Origin: Exophiala sp. HKRS030
Lineage: Eukaryota; Ascomycota; Eurotiomycetes; Chaetothyriales; Herpotrichiellaceae
Length of the DNA: 64,000 bases
Assembly: GCA_023897205.1 (NCBI GenBank)
Contig: JAHWDD010000006.1
Coordinates: forward strand, 558,001-622,000
Reading direction: 5' to 3'
Below, piece after piece: positions 1 to 12,514 of the stretch (position 1 is its first letter; each line of letters begins with the position of its first letter). Under the pieces are notes generated by a model, which did not search any database, was not told where the DNA came from, and saw only the letters and a list, made by a program, of their open reading frames with translations. The translations under genes were made by a program, and so were the position numbers.

Positions 1-78
1 GTCACCGCACGCGCATCATTCCCTGCCTCCCTCGCCCTATACCTTTATTAACACTCACACTGTTTCACTAGCTGCTGC

Positions 79-133
79 ATGTTTCTCGCCTCTTCAATCA
101 CTCAATGAATCGACCATGACATGGAAGCTCTAA
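79..133 (+). promoter_or_regulatory. three short upstream ORFs before the vezatin-like gene
   Basis: Three ATGs lie before the chosen start at 121. The first, at 79, opens a 9-codon frame ending at 108. The second, at 105, opens a 4-codon frame ending at 119. The third, at 116, opens a 5-codon frame that ends at 133, overlapping the main start. If the transcript begins upstream of 79 they could lower translation of the main frame. The transcription start is not known, so this is only a possibility. Confidence 0.3.
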
Positions 134-1930
134 TCTACAATGAGTCGCCTATAGCCGAGTATCTTGAAGCAGATGCTGTGCCGTTCGAAGCCGCCGATCT
201 TCCTCAAACTCCTCCACGAACATTCGCTCCCCAAGGTCTTCCAAAACTTCAAGAACGCCTGCGAGCCTTTCGTCAATCCGCCAGTTCGGCCACCGACGTC
301 GCGAACGAGAAGTTTCTAGAGCGATTTCGTTACACTATCGTTGCCTCCCAACTCCTCCAAGATGACCCAAAGCCCAGGAGGCATATGCAAGATGATGAAC
401 AGACACTTCAGACAACCGCCTTCTCGACAAGAGGTGCTATTATGACCGCGGGGATTTCGTTTCTGATAGCATGGTTTCTACAATTCCTGAGGCGGCGTTA
501 TCAGAATCAAGAATCTGTTGCGTGGTCTGAAATATGCCTCTCTCTGCTCCTCATCCTAGGGGGTCTTTTTGTGACTGCGTACATTGCACGCCGGCAATAT
601 CTGGAGTTCATCAGGCGTTCTGCGGGTTTGTCACTGGCGAAAGTGGTTGCAGAATCATACAACCTTGACACCGTGACTTCCGCAGGACTGCGCTTCATAC
701 AAGAGGTGGAAGTGGTTTCACGAGGCTACGAGATGTGAGTACAGCCCTGATCTCCTTCGCTCCTGTCGCTGACGTAGATCTAGAAGTCACCCTATGCCAC
801 CTATCAGCAGGCTCGAAGACCACAATGCAACATCTCGCTGTCGAGAACTCCGAGCCATACTTGGGACAGCCTTGACTGGCAGTATTAGTCAGTCGGTGGA
901 TGCCCACAATTTCATCCAGCCCTTCATTCGAGAACTTGACTTGAAGAGCTATCATGACATTTACGAAGTTTCCATGCAAGATTATACTGACGCCGTCATA
1001 TTTGCCAACAATATCTCCAGGGAAGCCCAAGATTCCTTGAAAGAATTACGATTTTTATTCCGACTACACCTAATGGCGAGAAAGGTCTTCCTTTGTGATC
1101 TACTTGCACTTCACACAGGCTCCACATGGTACAACATTCGTCAGTGGAGAAGAATACTACAACTTCTGCAGGAATCTGAAGCAGGAATCTCTCGGGGCGC
1201 CCACGTAGTTCGTGCGGCTCTTGTCCGAGAAGAATTTGGTGACGGCTCTCATACCAGGACCGGCGAGGAGAGCGCGTCCAATGAGACCGGCCTGGAAATT
1301 ATGACTCCACAGAAACGACACACTATGGCGCAAATGCGTCGTTTTGACGCCGTCGTCAACTCCATCCGCTCTCTCAACGCTAAAGTACATTTACTCAAAG
1401 AGGAAATGCAAAGATCATCGGCGACTGAAGACGACTCGACCTTCAGCATGGCTATTACCCGTAGCTATGAGAGCTTGGGTGCAGAAATCCGTAGCACGTT
1501 GAGCCAATGGGAGAAGGGAAGGAATACGATGTTCCTCAACATGGATGCCGATCTTGAACGAAGATCTTCAAGAGCATCTAGTGACATTCGGTCTCCTGGG
1601 TCCCCCTCTCCTAGCAGTCTCGGTGGACTGACCATCGTCGATGGCGGTCCTGCGGAGGCGTTCCGACTATTGAGTGGCGACGAAAGGGGCTCCTCTGACG
1701 GTGGGCTAGACGAGGAGGTGTTTGAGGCTGTGGCCATGCCACGAAAGAGGATGTCATGGACACCAATGAGCCGTGAAGAAAAACTTAGCAAGTTACAGCA
1801 GGACCGCAAAAAACGCGCGACCATGCAAGAGCATGCCGACAACACGACCAACATGCTCCGCGAGCTGCAGATGGTCATCAAACACCGTCCCAATATGGCT
1901 CGACCAGAAACACGAGTGACCTCGATATGA
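121..1930 (+). CDS. vezatin/Inp2-like membrane protein (myosin-binding family)
   Basis: Two exons, 121..734 and 778..1930 (acceptor at 784 also fits), encode about 588 residues. Hydrophobic segments at residues about 104-123 and 137-156 form a hairpin next to short basic stretches. After the intron the PPISRLE-type segment and the following helical region resemble the fungal vezatin family, which includes yeast Inp2, the peroxisomal receptor for class V myosin. The C-terminal half is Ser- and charge-rich with likely coiled coil. In the family these proteins tether myosin to a membrane, in yeast the peroxisome for inheritance. The role here is inferred from family resemblance. The start was chosen as the first ATG opening the long frame. 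Several out-of-frame ATGs precede it, so a longer 5' leader is possible. Confidence 0.7.
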
Positions 1931-3976
1931 GGTCCACATTGGCCCCTTGAGAGTCGGTCTACCCTCCTCCAAGGTGTAACCTTTCTCCATTCCAGCCTCC
2001 CACATAATGTCACGTCGGCAACAGGCGTAAACAACATTCACGAATCTCATAGGCGGGAGTTATTTTGTTCTTTCATACCATTCAATTCAAATACTAATAG
2101 GGATAAGGGTGTCTAAAAGCAAACTCGGCATTAGCAGGCAAAAGTTAGATCTTTGGCTTGAGCGCGATTTGAGCATTGGAGCACGGTTTGACCGTCCATT
2201 AGCCCTCTCTTGGCCAGCAGCGGATCCGATCATCAAACAGATTGTTGATTCCACCTGCTGTGCAATGTCCTTGAGATGGGAGCAACGGTCCACATTTGAT
2301 AGAGCTGGGGAAAAAGTCAAGGACTTGGTGCCGTCGAGGTTGTAATCCAGGATGAGAGTCGGTGGTTATGCCACAGTCCCAGGCGAGAGAAGTCCGAGAA
2401 TCATATGAATTCTAGATATTTAACCGTCAGGAATGTCGAAAGCGATAAGCAGCCAAGATATAGGCTTCAGATATACCTAAGCTTGACCTCACAATAATAC
2501 GAGTAATATTCTGAAGGCCTGCTCCCCGGTCTAGGGATTTGTACTCCGTAGAGTCGGTGTCTGTCTCCAGTGCGAATGCGAGGACCGCTGCTCCGTAGAT
2601 TTCGCGTCATCAGGGTCTCTCGCTTGCGTATTTCCAGCTAGTGAGGCTTACTAAATCATAAAATCGTAGATTCGGCCTTTCTGTATTTCCGCGCGCCGGC
2701 ATCAAAACGGATCTTTCTAGACCTTCGTCCCTTTGTCACTTCGATCAAAAGGCTTACGAAATCTGACATTCACTCTTCCTGCTTTTTCCGTAACGGACGA
2801 ATCGGTTGTGCTTCGCCCGGTCATCCTCGCTAGGGGACTTTGGTGCTGATCGGGGCTATGACATCTCCCTTTCCAGCAAACTCCTAATATCTTTTCTATT
2901 CTCTCTCTCTCTCTCTCTCGATGGAAAAAAAGAACTCAACTCTCTTTCCGTATCATCCGAGCAGACGGAACTGGAATGAGGAATTCGCGCTCAGTCGCCC
3001 TGGCTCGTATTCTCGTTGACTGCAGTGCCATGCCATCCTGCCAAGAGAGAGAGACAGAGAAAGGGAGAGAATTCCACCGACTTGATCACACTTTGCCTGT
3101 GTTTGGAATATTCAGATTTAGTCCCACGATCACATTTCCGCCTTTCCTGATAAAGCGGATTTGTACTCGATGAACTGGGGGACTGCGTGCCGATGGATCC
3201 TTTCACTGCCGTGGGCTGGCAATTCCCCAGCACGCAAGGACGGTGATTCGAGCCTAGGTTCCTCGCAAGTGATCTGTCCTTTCCTGCGCATGGGTATACT
3301 TAGCTCTCTAGCCTCATGGCTTTGCTGTTCGCCACCCATCTCCAGGCACACGCATTGGCGTCGCAATGGAACTGCAGGCAAGTCTAATTCACTCTAGCAA
3401 GGTGCCCCTTCCCCCGTAGCGGGCTCAGACGTCGATCCGCTTCGGACGGGTCATGGTCGTCGCTGTCCACGTATCATATTGGCAGCCGCGCTTCTCGCTT
3501 TCGCATAACGCCGACGTCCCTACGGTAAGGTCTCAATGGACGCTTTCGCCACATGCCGACTGCAGAATCAGACTTTTCTCAGCCTCTACCCAGGGGGAAC
3601 GCCAGTGGCGGGTCCGAGACGCCCTGATATTGGCCCAGCATACATCTTACTGTCGTGCTCAGTAGGCTTCTGTTAATCTGCGACAGGTACGTGATTCGTT
3701 CATGCGTTTGCACGGCCTTGCCGTTTCACCACCCTTTTATCGTAAGGCCACTACTCTAACATCGAATCCTGAAGCCTCAAGAGATATCTGCCTGGACTGT
3801 GGAACCCACAGGGAACCGCCGGATTCTCTTTGAAGAAACCTCCTCACCTCATTGCTCAAAACCGATGATAGGATGCAACGTCCCCTTCGAACTCTGTGTG
3901 AAGAAAAGCTATAAAAGCCCGTCAGAAAAATTGCTGAACGACACAACCGAGATCTGCAGACATATTTGATGAGACA
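1931..3976. other. 2.0-kb intergenic region, no supported gene
   Basis: Frames here are short and shift often. A 78-codon plus-strand frame at 2109..2345 has a protein-like composition, but no family was recognised and no splice partner was found. The region holds a CT dinucleotide tract at 2901..2919 and one exact TACTCCGTA at 2542..2550. The right end carries the promoter of the next gene. Confidence 0.6.
3910..3917 (+). promoter_or_regulatory. TATA-box-like element
   Basis: The octamer TATAAAAG lies 60 bases upstream of the ATG at 3977. It is a good match to a fungal TATA box and supports the orientation and start of that gene. Assigned by sequence only. Confidence 0.45.
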
Positions 3977-4944
3977 ATGCCTACCAGGAATGGGTTGAAT
4001 CAACTACAGGAGTCCCAAAATCAACGAGCGATTCGCGATGTTCGACGTATATCCGAAAATCCGCAAGGGACTATTTCCTGGGAACAGCGAATCTTCACTG
4101 CCAGGGCAGCAATATCGACTTTCGAGAGTACAGGCTTCGTCCGCTTTCCGGAGTATGCCGCCGACCAGATCCTCGTTATCTGTGCCTTGCAGAAATTAGC
4201 ATATCCCGAGGTAGACAGTGCTGGTGTGGTTGATATTTCGGACTGGTGTATGGCTCAATGGCTTCTCCTACTCACGAGAAACCCCGAAGACGCAGGCGCC
4301 CTTCGAGGTTAGTGAATCATGTCTCCATGTATGACTTTGGCTCATGCTCGATAGGCCTTGGCCAAAATTGGCTCGCCCGGTCGCAGGCTGCCCTTTCGCG
4401 AATACATCGGCAGGAAGGGGGATCGTCTAGCGGCAGTAGTGGTCGGCCACTCAGTACGAATGATAGGATCGGATATTCGTCGTCGGAAGAGGCTCGAGAA
4501 GCCGACCGTGCCAACGTAGAGGCTGACGCTCGGGCGCATACAGCAGATTATGTGGAAGCTCGTGGTATGCTGATTCCAGCGGTCGACTTCCTCTCGAGGG
4601 CTGTCGAGATTACTGAAGCGGATGGGACTTTGACGGGTGACTTGCTTTCAGAGGTCAGTGTTGCCACGCACATCACATTGCCACCGTTTCGCATGGCTAT
4701 AGAAATTTACTAATGCGCACCAGGCCGCAGAGTCGCTGATGCACCTTGGCAATGTGACTTACTCTCACAACAATGAACAATACTTCACCAGAGCCATTCG
4801 ATATCTGCGAAGAGCAACCCGGATGCCGAACTTTCGCCTCTCTCCCTATTTACAAAGGTAACTGTCGAATTTGGTACTTCTTAGATTCGCCACTAATGCA
4901 ACCTTGTTAGTTATCTCGACGACTATGGACGACTGATCGATTAG
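3977..4944 (+). CDS. four-exon hypothetical protein with TPR-like helical C-terminus
   Basis: Joining 3977..4307, 4355..4653, 4724..4857 and 4911..4944 gives one open frame of about 265 residues. All three introns are 47-70 nt with GT-AG ends, and the second has a TACTAAT-like branch site. I do not recognise a named family. The N-terminal 110 residues look helical. A low-complexity Ser/Gly stretch follows, then a helical segment (residues about 170-255) with alternating Ala, Leu and aromatic positions (AAESLMHLGN, then FTRAIRYLRRA), which resembles paired TPR-type helices. The product ends soon after this segment. Consistent splicing and a TATA-like element 60 bases upstream support a real gene. 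The function is unknown. Confidence 0.6.
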
Positions 4945-6458
4945 GCAATCATGGAGCGCTGGAAATTCGTCCTTAGGAGTGATGATCGCAGTGATGATTC
5001 GTGGAGTATCTTAGCTTACATAAAATCTGCGCGCTGGCGCGACAGGCCTGTTCCTCTCATTAAGGAGAATTGTTTTGTAGATTTCAACTCTACTGAAAAG
5101 TTCCAACTGTTCCCAGGGAAGTACTCTCTGACTCTGCAAGGATTCATAGTCTCGGCATTTGCTCAACTCATAAAGTCCGAACTTCCAAGAGCACGGAGAG
5201 GGACGTTGTTGTTGTTGTTGTGAACTAGAAGCATGTGGCCTACAGATTCCGAGGCGGCAAAGATTACTCGTAAGCGCAGCCATTGGATACCTAGGTCCCT
5301 TTGCTGACATATGTTTGGACTCTGGGGCGGTCTGCTGTCCCCCCAGATCATGCATTAGCAGGCCTTACTAAACGAAAAGGCAGTTCTTTCTTTTTCCTGG
5401 ACGTCGGCCAAACGGGATCCTCCTCAAAACAACACGCCTAGAAGGAAAAAAAACATCCCAGGTTGACCCTGTCAGACCTGGACGCGGATTTTTACTTATC
5501 CGGATACGCTAGGGAAACGGAGTGGCGAACGTACCGGCAAGATATCGTAGAGTACACAAGCTAAAGTGATGTGTGTGGAAAGGTCTACGAGGCTGAGTAC
5601 CAGACAGGGGGTGGGTTGGTGTGTTTCTGATGATGATGATGGCGGCCTTAGGGCTGAGTTATCATCATTATCATCATTACGTGGCGAAAATCATTTGTAT
5701 GTACAGAGAGAGTAAATGCAGATATAGACCTTGTTGTTTTTGACACCCGTTTTTTCCCTGATTATTTAGTCCGTCTGTTCGCTTTCGGCCAGCAGAAAGA
5801 CCCTCGCATAGACCACATACACACCCACCATCGATCCCTAATCCAGAAACATTGCGCTCGTCCGGAGACCTCTAGCCTCGTGAGAATGTGCAGAAAGACG
5901 TCAAGCCGTATTGATTGATTCGTGCAAAAGACTTGCAAGCGAGAGACCCGAGACGAGCGAAGGCGACGACAATATTACGGGGAATATACTGTGTGCTCCG
6001 AGATATCGCCTCGAATCACGTGAAATCGTATCGTCTTACTCGCCACTCATATTTCTTGGTGTCTCGATAGATACTAATCGGGAATGGGAGACGGTATTAC
6101 CAGATAAGACAATCCTTACGGGAGTTATACCGAGGTCGAGAACCTCATGATCGAGATATTTTTGATGCATCGTCAAGATGGAATTGTATGAGTAGTGGTA
6201 GGTAACAGACATCTCGCTGATCCCCCCCGTTGCACGTGGCGTGGCTTTCTTCATTCCCGCGCTCAAATATTACCGATGTCACTTTTCTTCCGTTGCATTT
6301 CTCCTTTGGATATTCTTGGACAGCTCACGAAACCCCCAGAAAAGGAGTCGCTCCTAGATGCTCAAATGTGTTGGACCAGGTAAATCTGGAAAACAAGGCT
6401 GACGGTCAGGAGCGAACTGGACAACTCGTTAGCTTTCGGAAAGGCCCAAGAAAGAAAT
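4945..6458. other. 1.5-kb region between convergent genes, no supported gene
   Basis: It lies between the 3' end of the gene at 3977 and the 3' end of the minus-strand EthD gene. Frames are short, and a few simple repeats are present: a TTG run near 5204 and GATGAT/ATCATC stretches at 5630-5670. Nothing matched a known family. Confidence 0.6.
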
Positions 6459-7344
6459 TCAACATACTCTGATTTCCCCGTCCATATCCATGATCAACGC
6501 TTCTTCTCCAAACAAGACAAAAGACGAATGCACGTCAAAGTTTTCGTGTGCAGTGGCTTCAAAGGTACGTTGACTCTTCCTGAAGAAGGGCACAGAGGCA
6601 CGACCTTTGAGGAAAGCCTTGTACACCAAGCAAAAGGGTGGCATCCCTCCTCCGCCGAAGTACGAAGCGAGGTCAAATTCCTTTGACGCGGTGCCGATAT
6701 TGGCTTCCAGTCGCCAGACCTCATTTTGGCAATGCCGCTGGAGGGCATCGACGAGGAGAGGAGTGAGTCTGGCTTCGAGTCGTTTCCCTTCGGTCCCATG
6801 ATCGGCAGAGGAGATGAAGTACAGGGCTACCGTCGCACTTCCTCCAGGTTTGAACAAGCCGGGCTCGAGACGGCGACTCGCGAGTCTCGTGTCGATGACA
6901 TCCACCACTTTCTCGTGCGCCATGAGTACAACGTTGGTTTCAAAGTCGGCGAATTGGGCACCATCCGGGCCCACCTTCTCCTTGACGTGGTCGGACGTGA
7001 AGCATCGAAGCACGTGTTCACCGTTCCTGAAGAAGAGCTCTGTCACATCGTCACGGCCGACCCAATGCTGGTTGGCATTGAACGGCCCTCCTTGTCTTGC
7101 CCCGAAAACGGAGTCAAACACTTGGGTCTGGATATATTTACTTTGATCGCAATGTCAGTATACAACTCTTCCTGACTTGTCGATTCCCAGGCAGGACATC
7201 TCACTGTGGTTTTTCATCTTTATTGTCAGTCCCGTCCGTAATTGCACCATGGACATTAAAACGGTAGTCAAGATACTCCTTGCGCGTCAAACAGGGCTTC
7301 CTCCTGATTGCACAAATTTGCTTGATCGGCAGTACCGAAGACAT
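6459..7344 (-). CDS. EthD-domain protein
   Basis: Two exons on the minus strand, 7344..7205 and 7140..6459, encode 273 residues. The first exon starts at an ATG and carries the EthD-type opening: CAIRRKPCLTRKEYLDYR, then a conserved His and a DEKP segment. Splicing restores DEKPH-KYIQT across the 64-nt intron. The second exon has a second ferredoxin-like half with GPDGAQFADF. Fungal EthD proteins are small dimeric alpha+beta-barrel enzymes or accessory proteins. Several act as dehydratases or decarboxylases in aromatic polyketide pathways, but the substrate cannot be read from the sequence. It is divergent from the flavin monooxygenase with a 653-bp shared promoter, so co-expression is plausible. 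An oxidative or aromatic-compound role is an inference. Confidence 0.8.
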
Positions 7345-7997
7345 GACGAAATGATGGCCGGGTGGACAGATACCTCCAGTTGACCTTTGGAATTTATTCT
7401 TTATAATAGGCGAAGTTGATTGAAATTATAGGTAATAGTGACTATATTGAATGTCGTCTAGAATACAAATGAAGACGAGTGTGGGGCGCCGCCCCCTTGG
7501 GCCAACTCCGATAAATCTACCCTTGCAAGAGTACCAAAAGACGGCTCCCGACAAGACACGACCAAACACCAGGCTATGCAATACTCTTGCGAGAGGCTAA
7601 AAGCATAAGCTGGATCTATCGTTTCGCTGACGACCAAACAAAAAACCAGTTGGGGCCGGGAGGACAGGTTTACAACCAAGGAAAGATCAGTTTGCCCGCG
7701 GCCCCCCGCCCGCCCCTGATCGGGACTTGTTTGCCTGACATTTTTCGACTTCAAGGACTTCCAGTCTCGAGTGATCGGGTGAAACGTATGAGAGAGGCGT
7801 GCCCCGGGCGGTGGGTCAGTCGTCAACAGTCCTCGAAACTTCTACAAAGAGGTATAAATTTGGCTTGCCAACTTGTCGACATGTCTCAAATTGCTTTCCT
7901 CTCTGACGAACTTGTGCCCTGAAGCACCAAAACCGATTGTTTCGTAGATCGACGACACCGATCGCTGGTATCCCTTCGTGCCGCTCGAGCAACCACG
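7345..7997. promoter_or_regulatory. divergent promoter between EthD gene and flavin monooxygenase
   Basis: This 653-bp spacer separates the 5' ends of two divergent genes. A TATAAATT element at 7852..7859 lies about 140 bases before the monooxygenase ATG. No gene is supported inside. Confidence 0.5.
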
Positions 7998-10007
7998 ATG
8001 ACTGTCGAAGTTGGCCCCTATGCGCCGAGGACGAGTCTCGAAACTCTTCTTACGCAATTACCGACGTCAACCACCTTGGCTGAACTCGATGACAAAACAG
8101 CCACATCTTTCGTCAATGCATTGGGCACTTTGAACGAAGATATTCTGGCCGCGAAACCTCTATGGCGCGATTGCTTTGCTTTGACAGGTTCTTTGAGAAC
8201 ATTCTATACCCGCGAATCAATTGTCAAAGTCTGGACTTCGACATGTGCAAGTCGAAAATGCGAAGGCTTCTCTTTTGTTTCTGGTCGGACCAGGCCCGTG
8301 AGAATGGGCCACTATCAGTGGCTTGACGTTCAATTCACCTTCAATCTGCGAGGGACTCCGGCGGCGCACTGTCGAGGGATCTTATCTTTGATATGTGACG
8401 AGCAAGGCAAATGGAAAATATGGCTAATTCGGACTGTTTTGGACGATCTAGAGGGAGTTTCCAGTGTTGACGAGATTACTTGGATCGATGTTGGTCCCGA
8501 AGAGGAAAGAGTGGTCAGTTCAGATCAAGACAATAATGGTCGAAATGGCGCCACCAATGGAGCCAAACCCCTCGAAGAGTCGTCCAGCTCCGAAACATAC
8601 GATTGTGTCATTGTCGGTGCCGGCCAAGCAGGACTGAGCTCGGCGGGTCGTCTCCAAGCGTTGGGCATTTCGTCCTACGTCGTTCTCGAGCGGAACGCCA
8701 AAATCGGCGACAGCTGGATGAACCGATACGACTCGACTAGGCTCCACACGCCGCGTGAGTACAGCCATCTACCATTTGGTCGAACTTTTGAAGGGTATCA
8801 GGAGTACCTGACCAAATACGATCTCGCTCGAGGACACCGGGAATGGGCACGGAGAACCGGGGTCGACCAGCACGTATGGTGCAATACCAACCTAGACTCG
8901 GGGTCGTGGGATGAAGAACGCAAGATATGGTTGCTCCAGGTCACACACGGTGCCGACCGTCCCAGGAAAACGATCCTTTCACGACATGTCATCATGGCCG
9001 TCGGTGCCTGTGGCCAGATCCCGGTCATGCCCAATTTACCGGGCGGCCACGATTTCCAAGGGACCGTGCTACATTCGGCGGACTACAGGTCCTCGGGCTC
9101 TTGGAAGGGGAAAAGGGGCATCGTGGTCGGCACAGCCAACACGGCCCACGACGTCGCTGAAGATATGGTGAAGGCGGGACTGACGTCTGTCACCATGGTC
9201 CAAAAGAGCCGCACGTACGTCATCCCTGGGGAATTTTATAAATATGTCAGTGATATCTCATACAACACCGAGATACCTACGTCAGAGGCCGACTTTGAGG
9301 GAATGTCGACGCCCTACGCCGTGTTGAGATTGATGTCCAACGCGGCCTTTCACAGCATGGCCAGTCAGGACCCTGCACGGTTCGACGCGCTCGAGGCCGT
9401 CGGGTTTCGCGTCGAACGGTATGGAGATATCTGGTATCAGATCGGTGAGAGGGCCGGGGGTCACTATATGGATGTTGGATGTTCAAAGTTGATCTCGACC
9501 GGATTGGTGGGTTTGGTCTAATTTTACCTTTGTGTGTCTGTCTCGGTCTCCTCCCGCTGACCTTCGCATTTAGATCAAGATGAAGTCCGACGCGAGGATA
9601 ACCCACTTTGCCACAACAGGTCTGGGTTTCGACGATGGAACTGAGGTTCAAGCGGACGTGGTTGTCTTTTGTACCGGTTTTATCGGAGACGCAAAGGCCG
9701 ACGTGGTTCGCATCTTTGGTAAAGACGTCGCGTCGAAGGTCTCGGATTATTGGGGTTTTGACGAAGAAGGGGAGCTCAGAGGTGCATATAAACCCACCGG
9801 TCGTAAGTCTACTGTCTTCTCTCCACCACTCCACCTTTGACTGTTATTTGATGTGCTGAAATGCTGACTCTTTGCCCACAAAAAATTACAGACCCTGCAT
9901 TATGGTACGTGGGAGGCACGGTCGGACAAGCGAGATACTTTTCTAGATTCGTGGCCTTGCAGATCAAAGCGTCGTTGATGGGTACTCCTCTGCCTCAATA
10001 TGAATAA
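7998..10007 (+). CDS. flavin-containing monooxygenase with N-terminal NTF2-like domain
   Basis: Exons 7998..9506, 9574..9802 and 9892..10007 encode 617 residues. An FAD-binding Rossmann motif (VIVGAGQAGLSS) is at about residue 204. The FMO-type signature (FQGTVLHSADY) is at about 350, and a second, NADPH-type Rossmann motif (VVGTANTAHD, less canonical) at about 377. The ATG-like segment VVFCTGF lies in exon 2. The first 150 residues resemble the NTF2/SnoaL-like domain found at the N-terminus of a family of about 600-residue fungal monooxygenases. The expected reaction is NADPH- and O2-dependent oxygenation of a small carbonyl, N- or S-compound, and the substrate is unknown. The C-terminus (QYE) carries no peroxisomal signal. 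A sugar-type transporter lies convergent downstream and an EthD gene divergent upstream. Confidence 0.9.
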
Positions 10008-10068
10008 CAGAAACAAGAACCACAAGGCACTCAAGGAGTGTATATGATGGGGAACCATGATTGGACAC

Positions 10069-10100
10069 ATATATATATATATATATATATCTATATATAT
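10069..10100. repeat. AT dinucleotide microsatellite
   Basis: About 32 bases of AT/TA repeat with one interrupting C lie in the 279-bp gap between the 3' ends of the monooxygenase and the sugar transporter. It is likely a simple-sequence tract in the convergent 3' UTR region. Confidence 0.9.
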
Positions 10101-10286
10101 GTAGGTACGAATATATCTCCGCGGCGATCATTGAGAGTCCACCCACAGTACAGTATATGCTCCTCATGGAAGGGATTCTGTTCTCCTGAGAGTAAAATCA
10201 GCTTTCTAAACTTGGTAATTCTCTTCTCGACGAAAAATGAGTCGACTGCCAATGGCTGGCACATACAAAGCCTGCTGACAATCCCC

Positions 10287-12514
10287 TCAGACATTGTTGT
10301 CGGTCGTTTCGGAATGTTTGACATCTTCCATGACACCTGTAGCTACCTTTTCGGTTTCCCGGTCGTGGTCATGAGTAATTATATCGTGAGTCGTATGATC
10401 GATTTCGATGTCCCTCTGATAAATGGCAACTTCATCGGCGTCACCGAATATTGCCGCAATCTCTTCGAGAGGTACACCTTTTGTGTCTGGAAAGAAGAAT
10501 AGCATGATGATACCACCAATGGTCCCTGGGATGATGAATGCCAGATAAAATTTCCAACCAACGGTTCTGTTGGAAAGTCATCAGTCAAAATGTACTTCAG
10601 ACAGGCTTGGGCATGATCTTGGGAACTACGTGATTGTCGTACTTACTCGAAAGCGGTGGGAGCGGCTTGAAGCCAAATGATGTTCATGAGTGAGATCATT
10701 GATACACCCAAACATACCCCCTTTGCCCTGATGTGAGTGGGGAACAACTCGTTTAGGTAACTGAATTGTGTTCCTGTAGATTTATTTCAATTTTTCATAC
10801 ATCGTCAGTCAGTGACTCTCTGGATTTTGGACTCTGATCTCTTGAAAGAAAAACCACAAACGAGTCAAACTCAAACACTTACCGTCTAAACAAAATCCAT
10901 AAAAGATTTGAAATATAAAAAACATGGCGACGGCAGCCAACAGAGCGGAGTGGTTGTCGGAAGGGACAAACTCCGCCACCAGTGCCGCCTCGATGATGAG
11001 TGTGACCATGCAACCCAACACCCCGAAAGCCATGTATCGATTTCGAGCGAACAAGTCGACAATCGCCATGGCCATGATGTTGATCCCCAGAGTCAAGGTG
11101 AGCCACGCGGCCGGATAGAGAAGTTGTTTGACCGGACTGAATCCGAGATTTTTATACAATGTCGGTCCGTAGTCTTTTGATTGTTTCAATCAAGCTGTCA
11201 GCCTCTGACATCTCCTGAATCTCCCTTCTTCATGATTTGAAGTCACTCACTGTTGATGACCAACACTCCAGAACATTGAATGATACCCGTCGTGCCGATC
11301 GCCAGAAAACATCGTTTGCGATAAGAAGGTTTCTTGATCATGTGCATCCAGGTGTTACCCAAAGTCTTGTCGATGGCGAGTTGTTTCTGGATTTGAAAGT
11401 ACTCTGCGTGGGCAAACTCGTCGTCGGGATCGTCCGGGTCAGAATGTAACCTGAACAAGATCTGTTTTGCTTCTTCGACGCGACCTTTCATGACTAGCCA
11501 ACGAGGCTTATTTTTGGTTTTTGGTCTGTCAGTACGTATAATTGACCGTCAAGAAGAGAGGAAAAAACATCCATCAACAAGAGGTGATTGAAATGTGACT
11601 CACAGATTCCGGAACCCAATAGATGCCACACAAGAGCAAAAGAGGCCAAGCGCATTGAAGGGCGAGAGGTGGTCTCCATGTGGCTGAACCTCCGTCCCAA
11701 AAGTAGAAACCGAACCCTACCCAACCTTGGACCGTGTAACCCAGGATCAAAAAGACGGCGTGGACATCAACCAAGGCTCCTCTCAAATTGACGGGTACAA
11801 CCTCGGACATCCAAATCTGAGGCACGGGCAACGTGAGTGTTTTTTTTTCAGGACTTGGATACTCGAATACGATGGCAAGACTCGAAAATGGTCAGGGGGG
11901 GGGGTCTGTATATTCGTACCGGTACAGCCGCTAGGATCATGAAAGCCGCGGCTCCAGCAAAGAACCGAAACAGTAGAAACTCTCCTATGTTGGTACTTCC
12001 GGCCAAAAAGGCTCCAGAGACGACGGCGATGAAAGCAGGCTAATTTCAGACGTTTCAAAAGTGGTCAGCTCACACCTCACAGGACGGTATCAGGGGGGGA
12101 AGGGGGGGTTCGAGGGCAGTTCATTACCACGGCGATGGCCCATTTACGACCCCATCGGTCTGCCACGTATGGGAGCATCAATGTCCCCAAGGTACCGCCC
12201 GTCTGAAAGAGTCCATTCATGGTACTTATCAAATCGGTTCCATTACTTCTGGTGGCAAGATCAAAGTATTCGATGAACGAAGGTTGTCCTAGGCAAAAAT
12301 TTACCACTTAGCTAGGGAGTGCTAACCGGAGGGGGGGGAGGTTGTGCCAATGAGATGGTGAGAAGAAACGTATGTATGTACCCAAGGTGGTTCCAATGAT
12401 GGAAGCAGTATAACCATAGGTCATTGAGCCAAGACCGATGAAACAAAGCAACAACACATTGTAAGTGTTGATCCTTTGCTTCTTGACGGCTTTCTGCTCA
12501 TGGTCATGTGCCAT
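10287..12514 (-). CDS. MFS sugar-type transporter
   Basis: Eight exons on the minus strand encode 526 residues: 12514..12382, 12288..12128, 12039..11920, 11816..11604, 11506..11251, 11173..10883, 10773..10647 and 10566..10287. The family (sugar porter, MFS) is shown by the DRWGRKWA loop between TM2 and TM3, the PES-PRWL motif before the central loop, NNYGPTLY in TM7, and PDTKG after TM12, the signature ending of the family. Twelve membrane helices are expected, with a His/Asp-rich cytosolic tail. All seven introns keep phase. Three of them (on the plus strand near 11895-11904, 12091-12108 and 12328-12340) contain long G runs. The substrate may be a hexose, a disaccharide or a polyol. Its neighbours do not settle this. 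Confidence 0.88.

Noticed and set aside
10038..10502. Plus-strand frame opposite the sugar transporter 3' end
   Set aside because: It is an antisense shadow of the last exon of the transporter, and the minus-strand protein fits the family ending PDTKG.
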